This document shows, one piece after another, positions 55,714 to 64,000 of a stretch of 64,000 nt of DNA (positions within the stretch are counted from its first letter, which is position 1; the number at the start of each line of letters is the position of its first letter). The stretch is from Lampris incognitus (Eukaryota; Chordata; Actinopteri; Lampriformes; Lampridae). The position numbers were made by a program, and so were the translations under genes. The stretch spans positions 31,824,957-31,888,956 of the forward strand of contig NC_079214.1 in assembly GCF_029633865.1 (NCBI RefSeq), written 5' to 3'. The notes under the pieces were generated by a model. It was given only the letters and a program-made list of their open reading frames with translations. It had not been told where the DNA came from and searched no databases.

Positions 55714-55894
55714 GTGACCACCATCACCTGGATGAATGTGAATCTTCATAGCCATCAGTAACAAATCATTTCTGTACTTAACACATATGACTTGTGAGGT
55801 TGATTTAATTCCATAAAATTGACATGACATTTTTTAGGTTATTTGTTTGACATTGTTTAGTTCTAATAAGTGCATTTTCTCTATAATACCGCAG

Positions 55895-55970
55895 GACAAT
55901 TTGCGCAATATGCGTAAGATGGCCATGGATGTCATGGCCATCATAAAGACCTCCTTAGGAAGTACTAACG
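55895..55970 (+). CDS. probable 5' exon of the HECT gene
   Basis: ctataataccgcag acceptor, open frame DNLRNMRKMAMDVMAIIKTS onward, donor aacg/gtaagt, leaving in phase 1. The next sure exon (56366) must be entered in phase 2, so at least one more exon is missing. The stretch 56153-56243, open in phase 1 (DQGQSRDTGQRSGQSRATPS onward), could bridge them, but only with a weak donor (cat/gtccag). Confidence 0.55.
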
Positions 55971-58900
55971 GTAAGTTTGTAGAATAAATTCACACTTCAG
56001 TACAAAATCTAAAGGAACACACTTATTTTGAAACACATGAGACGCAGTACAGCACAATTCTCTTTAGTACTGGGTGTTTATATGTCAACCACCCATATAG
56101 GCAATGATGTGAAGCCACTGAATTAATTGTGTTGAATGTATTGTAACTGAAGATCAGGGACAGTCCAGAGATACAGGGCAACGCTCAGGTCAGAGCAGGG
56201 CAACGCCTTCCATGTCATCTGGGATGCCCATCCAGAATAACATGTCCAGATTTGTATGTTCTTATAGCATGAACTTGAGTACATTTTGTGTGAAGTGAAA
56301 TCAAACTGTCTGGAAGTTATTTAGTTAAGGTCTTGAATTGATTTTAATGTACACATTTCATCCAGGGCTTTCCCTGGACTGTTTAAGAATGGACCTAGGT
56401 TCCAGAGGAAAAGACCTGCGGGGAAAATGTCCCAAATGCAATTCTTTTTATTGGACGCTACTTCGGAAAAGACCCCGAAGCCATCCGAAGAAATGGTTCT
56501 TCTACAGGCGGGCTTAGGCAGAAGGACCATAAAGATTCCAGAGGCTTCTGACCATCATGAGGTATGTGACCTGGTTTTATATGTTTTTTTTAGGAATTGG
56601 GCTAAAAGTTGGATGTTGTGTACATCAGGGTGTCCCAAATAGCAGCCCATGGACTTGTGCTTACTGAATGTGGCAAGGAAAATGAAACTGAAATGTTCTT
56701 TCTCCTACTGACCGCACTTAGGGACCCCGAACAGGACTATGAGTTGATTTACTTAGGACTCTCAGTTTAAGCCTTGAAAACTGTTGTAAATTTGTAAAAC
56801 TGTAAATTTTGTATTCTTCAGTGTAACTTTTAAGTACAACACTGGCCTTCTTACAGTCTTACTTGAACGCTTTAATTTCACAGATAGCTGATCTTCTTTG
56901 TGCAGCTTATCCAAAAATGCGTGACCTCGAGGGAGCGTGGATGCTGCATAAAGCTATGGGTAAACATTGCACTGAACCTGTGTACTTCCAAGTTTCTTTA
57001 TGTGTGTTAATTTCCAGTAATGAAACAAGTTATAATTATTCCCAAATAGGGGGCTCTGGTCAGCGCCGCCTTACCTTGGTCTCCCCCGATGACACGGGCT
57101 ACACAGGGGCTGGATTGGCAAGGGCCTGGGGAGGCAAAGGATGCCTGTACATAATGCCTATTCAACATAGGCTTAGCACTGCCCCCCTTCCCTTCACTGC
57201 CTCGGAATTCAACGACATGCCAAAGGCCAGGTGTGTGACCTGCAGCCAGAGTGTCCCACTCCGGCTTCTGAGCCTGCACGTGGACACATGTTCCAGGTCT
57301 GAGGTATGGCATTCCGATTAAAAATATATTTTCCAGATTTTCTAGCCTGTAGTGTATGGCAGGTCCATGTGGACCTGCTATGAAATTGCTAAGACTGCTT
57401 CTGCTGTGATTCCTGTATTTACTGTTTTTTATGTATTTATTTAATAGCCCCACTCAGGTCATGATGATGATGATGATATGGTAAGCTACAAAACAAATCT
57501 TGAATGTTGTCATAAATAGCTGTTATGGAATGGAGTCTCTCCTCTTGTGCTTGCTTGTTTTCATTTTGCTGTGAGAAGTAGTCTAGCATCTTCCACTTCA
57601 CCTGACCCTGTTTTGCACATTTAAAAGGCGGTGATGGCACACTCTGATATATTTAAGACATGCATCTTTTGTTTGCAGGGGACAACAGTGCATTTGCAGG
57701 AGACAATAGAGCCTCTGTCCAGCTCAGACACTCCTGATGTAAAAGTAAGAGTGCACCTTAGAAAAAAAAAGTACACCTTAGCTTGAATGCAATTTCTGTA
57801 TGCAATTTCTCTCCGTACTTTTGTCTTTCAGTATTGTTATGTGCTCTTCGGTTAAAGGGATCTTATGGAACTGTTTTTTTTTTAACTACGAAGCTCTCCC
57901 TACAGCTGTCCTTTTTGTAACTTATCCCAACGTCCTAAATTCTCGCCAATACATGGATTTGTTTACGAACCAAAGGATAGGAACTAACGATGATAATGTT
58001 TATAGAGTTGACTGACAATGTGATAAACGCAATTTCATTAGGCTCATACACTAGTTAATTTTGATTTCGTCCTTCAGTGGGACGATGGTGCCATCTTGCA
58101 AGCACTGTAATTTCCCAAATAGGCTGTAAGGGGGAGCAAAGAGCCTTCTTTCGCCTTGATACAAGTCCTTTACGAAGCTGTTAAATTAACCTAAAATTCT
58201 TACATAGTAGGAAAACGGTTGTTAAGTATACACTTTTACTGTTTTGCTTTCAGACAACTTGTCCCATATGTGGACAGTGGGTGGCCAGTGATATAGTGGA
58301 AATTCACGCCAGCACATGTGAACGGTATGTATGATTCATTTGTTTCACTTTTCCTGTGCATTCTTTTGCAAAATATTTGTATGTAGGGTACCCACAGCCA
58401 TGGGAAACCCAGAAAAGCTATGAAATTTGTTTTTGTTGAATGTTGTATGAATTTCTTTACCCAGTGAATGTTATGAAGCTGAGTGTGAAGATGGAGATGG
58501 TAGCCAAGCACAAAAGTCAGAATGGTAAATCATATTTCTTGTATCAGGCTGACTCCTATCCACTTCTATTGCTCTGCTAGTAGTTCATTCATACATTGCT
58601 ATGGAACTTGCACTTTGCTGCTGTCCTGTTTGCCTTACCTGAACTTACTGCTGATGATCATTGGATAATGCAGTACCCCCTACATTTCTTCTCATGATTC
58701 AATTAATCTTATGCCTTTTTCTGGACTGTTCAGTGGTTTCTCTACCCCCCCCCCCCCAGCACGTTAGGCTTTGCTGATATCTCGGCGTTGATAAAGACTC
58801 TCAACCGAAGAGTCGACACTTCAACCACCTTCAGCATTTGTGTGACCAGGGAGGATATTGTAGAACGTGGTTTGAAGCAGTGGCGGAGGCAGAAGCGCTC

Positions 58901-60765
58901 TTCCCCCATAAACCCTCTCATGGTTACTTTCATTGGAGAGGCAGGCATCGACAATGGTGCACTCAAGAATGAGTTTTTAACTGGTATTTTTCTCCCTCTT
59001 TTTGTACTTTAAATACTGAAATTTATACAAAAACCTGATCAAATTGGTCATTTATTTTAATGTTAACTAATCTGTACTTTCCTTCTTTTTGAAAAGAAAT
59101 GGTTGCTGGCGTGGAGAGGTGCTTTTTTGAGGGAGGGACCACCGGGAAAACTCCAAAGTACTCCATCACAGATGTAGACAGCCGTAACTTTAAGTAGGTC
59201 ATAAAAATATGCTGAAATAACCATGTGGTGTTTTAGCATTCTATTTACTCACTGTGTTGGATCAGAATCTAAAGCAGTAGTGTAGCTTTTGTTCTTTGTA
59301 TCTATTGCAGGACTATTGGAGAAATATTTGCTGTCAGTATTGTTCAGGGTGGGCCACCTCCGAATTTTTTCATGCCGTGGTGCTACAACTTCATTTCCAC
59401 GGGAGAACTAGACTATGAAACAGTAACTGAAGGCAATGTTGCTGACCCTAAACTCAAGGAACTAATACGAACGGTAGGATTTAATGCAAGGGTAGCAAAT
59501 CACATCTCAGTCACTATTATTGATTAACCTTTAGAAGCCAACGTGGATCGGGAGCAATTCTGAATTTGTATGTCGACCATGGGTCTAAAAAATATTTTTG
59601 TCAGTGTCTGAGCTACTGTTGCTTATTAGTAGCTGGTTTAGTTTCCAGCAAGTCTTAAAATGAACATATCACAGTATGGTTTTGTGTTAAAAGATCCGGG
59701 CAGCTGATGGCACCTCTGTGTTGGAGTGCACAGAGCGAATTGTGGCGTGTGGATACACAGGGCCTGTGTCCATCCAAAGAAAGGAACAAATTGTGCGGTA
59801 AGATACTTTTCATGTAGGTTCAAATTGTATGATGGGATTGGAGTTGTTGTTCAAGTTTGTTCACTTTTACAGGGCTGTTGTCCTACACGCAACGGTGCGA
59901 TTACTGCCTATACTACAACAACTCTGCTCTGGTCTGAAAATCTACAACCTCCTCAGCATGGTCTGGGCGGAAAAGGACATGTGCCGACAGCTATTTGTAC
60001 AACATCCTTGTAGGAAGGTAAGAAATACATTTTCTTCGTCAAGAATTCAACATTGAATTGGTAAGCAATTTAGGGAGAGAAAATAATTTTTCCCCTTTTC
60101 TGTAACTTAGGTTGATGCTGATTTCCTGGTGAGGTCCCTGTCACCCTTTTTTAGTGAGAAGGGAACAGTAAAACGCCAGAGAGAGTCACAAATCGTAAAC
60201 CATCTCCAGGATTTCATTCAGGATTTGGAGGATAAAGGTGAATAATATGTACTTTTTCACATTACTTATACACGTTTTGTAAGATATCCTGTCCTGTTAA
60301 TACTGTGCTTGAACTGAACACTTGATTTATTGGTTTGTTGACGGGCAGCAGTGCTGTCATTTACTGACTCACATGTGATGGAATTTCCCTGTATGCACCT
60401 GGGCTTAAAATAACACTTTTCTAGGAGCAGATGGAAAAATGGAAGACAGAAACCTGACTGAAGAGCGCCTGCCCGAAGACCCTGGACGTGAGAACTTGCA
60501 CATTGATGTTGGCAAATTCTGCCAGTGGCTAACAGGACAGAGCCATGTACCCCTAAGTCATGCAGACCGGGAAGATTTTAAAATAGTCATTGAGTTTGAC
60601 CATGACTGTAAGGTGCGCTACGGTACGCATAGGACCTGCTATCCTGTGGTTAATGCTTGTTCCCGTTCAGTAACTTTACCAGTTGTACACCTAGGGACAT
60701 CCACTGAATTGAGAGATGTCATCTCTAAAGCCATTGTCTATGGCTATGAATTTGGCCGCAGTTGA
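55895..60765 (+). CDS. HECT-type E3 ubiquitin ligase, G2E3-like fish family
   Basis: Predicted cytosolic or nuclear enzyme that passes ubiquitin from E2 to substrate through a HECT cysteine. Exons: 56366-56561, 56884-56959, 57050-57303, 57448-57480, 57679-57744, 58254-58324, 58465-58524, 58760-58983, 59097-59193, 59311-59473, 59694-59797, 59873-60017, 60111-60237, 60425-60765. All join in phase (651 codons plus stop). There is a likely 5' exon at 55895-55970 and an uncertain one near 56153. Features in order: LLQAGLGRRT, VSPDDTGYTGAGLAR, two C-x2-C-x11-H-x3-C fingers, an acidic stretch, and a HECT domain from VTREDIVERGLKQW to the end. The probable catalytic Cys is in VVNACSRSVTLP near the C-terminus. 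AATAAA lies at 60938. The N-terminal junction is unsettled. Confidence 0.88.
57050..57303 (+). CDS. HECT-gene exon with first UBZ4-like finger
   Basis: It reads VSPDDTGYTGAGLARAW, a signature of this fish family. It ends with CVTCSQSVPLRLLSLHVDTC, a C-x2-C-x11-H-x3-C finger with the spacing of Rad18-type UBZ ubiquitin-binding fingers. Confidence 0.85.
58254..58324 (+). CDS. HECT-gene exon with second UBZ4-like finger
   Basis: CPICGQWVASDIVEIHASTC has exactly the same C-x2-C-x11-H-x3-C spacing as the finger in exon 57050-57303. Confidence 0.82.
60425..60765 (+). CDS. HECT-gene terminal exon (C-lobe)
   Basis: It encodes FCQWLTGQSHVP, IEFDHDCKVRYG and VVNACSRSVTLPVVHLGTST, then ends FGRS and TGA. 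The Cys in NACS sits where HECT ligases have the ubiquitin-accepting Cys, about 38 residues before the end. Confidence 0.87.
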
Positions 60766-60769
60766 ACAG

Positions 60770-61700
60770 GTCTGATAAAAAACAATTTACATTGACAACT
60801 TGAATTTATGGCCTAGAAACAATGTCTTGGCCAATAGGCTGTTTTATTGGCCTTCAGTTTAGTGGGCACACAGGTCTGTTCTTAATGTTAGTAGGCCGAA
60901 TGTGTTTACTATTTTTATCCCGGTCAACTTGTCTTGAAATAAAATTCTGTATATAAAACGACTACATTTGTAATTCTATTTATCCATTAGAGCTATGTAG
61001 TGTCACAGACAGCATCCCAAAATTGGTTTAAGTAAAACCAAGGTATTATTTAAATTAGGGACCCTTTTGCAATTACCAAAGTGTTTAAATTGGAATAGCA
61101 AATTGTAAATGGGAAATGTTGATACACCCCAAAATAGGCTACGGTTATCACTTGCCTCTAGATTGTTTAAAAGTAATTTTGGTAGTTCCAAGTACCATTC
61201 ACACTTGCATTGCATTAAATACAGTAGAGCCAAGGAACAAGGTAGAATGTGACATTCAACTACCACCCTGTTGTATGTCCCCTGTAATATCAGAACAAGT
61301 CATACATTTTGACATCAATAATGTTCCAAATCTGCTGCTGTATGTCTGTAGATGTTTTAACATTGGATCTACAAAGAATGCTTTATTGTTAATCTTGTTT
61401 TGCCAGATTTTAATAGGCCTACTTCAGAAAAACTTCAGAATAAGTAAGTGCTGCAAAGCATAGCTAGGTACCTCTACATACACTGTTGTATTTACAAACA
61501 TATTGGAGTGAACCCCAACTTTGTTAATTGTACAAAGCAGGACCAAGAATCTTGAAATTGAGACAATTCAGAAAACTAGTGGACTGCTACCTAAAAGGCA
61601 CAGTTAAATTAGATAAATTATCTACAAGAGAACTAATAGATTTTCTGGCATGGCACACAAGGAGGTAGGCTGATGTAACTGAATGAGCAGTTTATTAATA
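60770..61700. other. HECT 3' UTR and intergenic; no gene seen
   Basis: Poly(A) signal AATAAA at 60938-60943. The remainder is AT-rich unique sequence without recognisable features. Confidence 0.5.
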
Positions 61701-61763
61701 CAATTAATCAGGGTCGCACCAGAGACCAGTGGGTGGGGGAGTCCTTGAGGTGGGGGCGGGGAG

Positions 61764-62720
61764 TTAAGAGGGGCTCAAATATTCGCGGCATAGGAGGTAC
61801 AATTCCCTAGCGGCCATGCCCGGGTCGCTCTGCTCAAGGAGGGCCTGAACACCTTCCCTTTGTTCCTCGCTCACCGGACAGTCAATGTGAGGAACCACAA
61901 TAACTCCTTCTGTTTCACCATTGTGGTCTATGGCAATATCCCAGTCAATATCTGGCTCCTCAATGTCCAAGAAGAGAAAAAGCAGAATTTTACATGGCAT
62001 TTGTGGCTGGTAGTCTATCCTCCCAGAATATGTATCTGACATAATAGTACTTGTTTCCATAGAACAATACCACCCCCAAGGTTACAGGATTCCAAAACCT
62101 GACCCAATTATCAGACACTATACAAGGTTTTAACACTTAACAATATTTAGAAAACATGCCTCAATGTTTTCTGGCTGGTCAATATCTGTGGTCATCAAAC
62201 CCAGCCACCACAACTGCTCAGGAGTTCTATCATTTTCAGTTCGAACAGGATGATTGTTCCAACCTTCCACAAAACTTTCAAGGTCCATCTTCAGTTTGGG
62301 GAGAAAGACCAGGTGGACACAGAAAGGTCTTCTGTTGAGTTCATGATAGGTAAAGGCATGGGTTAAACCATGAAATGAGTAATGCATACATATCCACTGT
62401 CTCGGTAATATGAAGGTTAGGTTTTAGCCAGTACTGGCAGTCAAACATTTCAAATTAATTTTGCCTCTGAAGACTGCTTGCATCAAGGCTAACACAAAAT
62501 AGCACAATAGTCACATATAAATGTTTTTAGAACCAAATAACCTTTTTTGACAATGTTATTCACGCCATTAGCAATACTCTTCAGACAAGCTCCGTAAAAG
62601 TGATTTTGGTTCGAACCTGTGGAAGAAACATCCAGCAATTGATCCTGTTCCAGACTCTGAAGCATATTGTAGTATTTGGAGGTGACACAGGTCTTCACGT
62701 CCCACCACAGACATTCGATT
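61764..62720 (-). CDS. integrase-core (DDE) gene, C-terminal part only
   Basis: Minus-strand exons at 62720-62617, 62331-62142 and 61958-61764 have splice-like borders. The first reads IECLWWDVKTCVTSKYYNML. Its Glu is the last acidic residue of a DDE integrase core (family pattern RIERLWRDV). The second reads FCVHLVFLPKLKMDL and WNNHPVRTENDRTPEQLW. The third ends in an acidic region and LCREYLSPS, then TAA. This matches the fish family of integrase-core proteins derived from DNA transposons. Exons two and three join in phase. Exon one leaves in phase 1 while exon two needs phase 2, so an exon is missing or the gene is broken. The upstream part is outside the window or displaced by the LINE at 63 kb. 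Confidence 0.6.
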
Positions 62721-62959
62721 CTAATGACAACGACAAATACAATCTCTTTAACCCTGCCAAATGTACAACAGCCAGAAGAATTTTAATAAGTAAGGCACAA
62801 TGGCCGCTGAGGTGCACTGTTACAGAGAATTAATGAACGAGGCAGACATGACAAACCTTTGGTTGTGAACGCTTTTTCCTGACATGAAGCTTCCCCTGTC
62901 GGTACCCCGCATAGTGAACATAAACTGCTGCGAATGGGAAGCTGGGAGGACCAGGTGAT

Positions 62960-64000
62960 AGGACAGTCTGATTATTTTGCAATGGAATGCAAGAAGTTTG
63001 ATATCGAATGGCCAAGAGTTTAAATGATTCATTAAAGATCTTAAAAAGAAACCAGAAATCATATGTGTTCAGGACACTTGGATTAAACCAGAATTAGAAT
63101 GTGTTATCAAAGGATATGATAGTTTCCGCAGAGATAGGGGGCAGGGCAATGGAGGAGGGTATGTTATATTTTTGAAGCAAGGGATGCAGTATAGAGTTTT
63201 GGGGAAAGGAATAGAGTTGGAATATTTGGGAATTGAAGTTTGGACAAAAGAGGGAAATGTTAAAGTTGTTAACTTTTACAATCCATGTAAGAAGCTTTCA
63301 ATAGAATTAATGGATGAGCTCACTGTACATTTAGGAGGGAAAGTGATGTTGTGGTGATTTTAATGCCCATAGCACGTTATGGGGTAATGGTAATGATGAC
63401 AATGGAATGGTGATTCAAGAGTCAATGGAGAATAAAAACCTAGTGTGCCTAAATGATGGAAGTGGTACAAGAATTGATATCAGAACAGGCACAGAATCGG
63501 CATTAGATCTTACACTAGTGTCAGATTCATTGGCAGGTGTTTGTTCGTGGGAAGTAATTACAGGAACTGTAGGAAGTGACCACTATCCTTTCGTGATTGA
63601 AGTAGGGTTCAGTTTAGAAGAACATGATACTGATGTGTTACAGAAATGGTCTTTCATTGGTGCTGATTTGGATAAATTTACATATATCAGTGAACAAGAA
63701 ATGCAAAAAGAATTTTTTTTTATATTAATGATGATATTGATAATTTAAATGTTTCTGTTTGTAAAGCTATTCTAGAGGCTGCAAAGAAGTCCATTCAGAT
63801 GAAGGGAGGTAAGCACAAAAGGATGATTGTACCACGGTGGGCAAAGGAATGTGATAAAGCAATTAAATCTAGAAATAAAGCTTTTAAAATGTTGAAAAGG
63901 AATCACAATTTTCAGAATCTTAGTGAATATAGAAAGATGCAAGCAAATATAAGAAGAATCATAAAAAAATGCGAAGAAGGAATTTTGCGACCCTGAGAGC
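62960..64000 (+). mobile_element. I/Jockey-type LINE, 5' part, runs off the window
   Basis: It starts near LQWNARSLI, the opening of an apurinic endonuclease, followed by KPEIICVQDTWIKP, GNGGGYVIFLKQG, GDFNAHSTLWGN, LDLTLVSD and VGSDHYPFVIEV. A TGA at about 63025 and a one-base shift near 63351 interrupt the frame, and another break occurs near 63720. The reverse transcriptase would lie beyond 64000. Exact clade not assigned. Confidence 0.8.

Overview
The window is vertebrate nuclear DNA, most likely from a ray-finned (teleost) fish. Genes are split by GT-AG introns. Long CA/TG, CTAT, GA and TAA microsatellites are everywhere. The repeat set is typical of fish: Tc1-like transposons, RTE-like, R4/Rex6-like, L1/Tx1-like and I/Jockey-like LINEs, a Penelope-like element, tRNA-derived SINEs and several MITEs. 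The species cannot be named from the sequence alone.

Layout. (1) 1-27 kb, + strand: the 3' nine tenths of a lipin gene, best matching lipin-1 (lpin1). Eighteen coding exons in consistent phase run from the end of the N-LIP region (1441) to the stop codon (26985). The first N-LIP exons lie upstream of the window. Its introns carry two Tc1-like transposons, one of them split by an RTE-type LINE with an 83-bp target duplication. They also hold a second RTE fragment, an R4-type LINE in a TAA repeat, SINEs, a MITE, and a SINE interrupted by a Penelope-like element with a GIY-YIG endonuclease. (2) 27-40 kb: no recognised protein gene. It holds the lpin1 3' UTR, SINE pieces and one full-length RTE-type LINE (36408-39583). 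(3) 40.2-42.8 kb, + strand: a three-exon candidate for an unrecognised ~95-residue single-pass membrane protein. (4) 44.0-48.6 kb, - strand: a three-exon BTB/C2H2 zinc-finger (ZBTB-type) regulator of 1195 residues, almost all of it in one exon. (5) 53.6-55.4 kb: a decayed L1/Tx1-type LINE, followed by a large foldback repeat. (6) 55.9-60.9 kb, + strand: a many-exon HECT-type E3 ubiquitin ligase of the fish G2E3-like family, with two UBZ4-like zinc fingers. (7) 61.7-62.8 kb, - strand: the C-terminal part of an integrase-core (DDE) host or transposon gene. (8) 63-64 kb: an I/Jockey-type LINE running off the window.

The host genes do not form a pathway. Lipin-1 makes diacylglycerol from phosphatidate and coactivates transcription. 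The ZBTB protein is a likely DNA-binding repressor. The HECT protein is a likely ubiquitin ligase. Most of the unusual biology is in mobile elements: nested insertions with readable target duplications, hammerhead-ribozyme-like cores at three loci, R4 copies sitting in TAA repeats, and microsatellites pressed against lpin1 splice sites.
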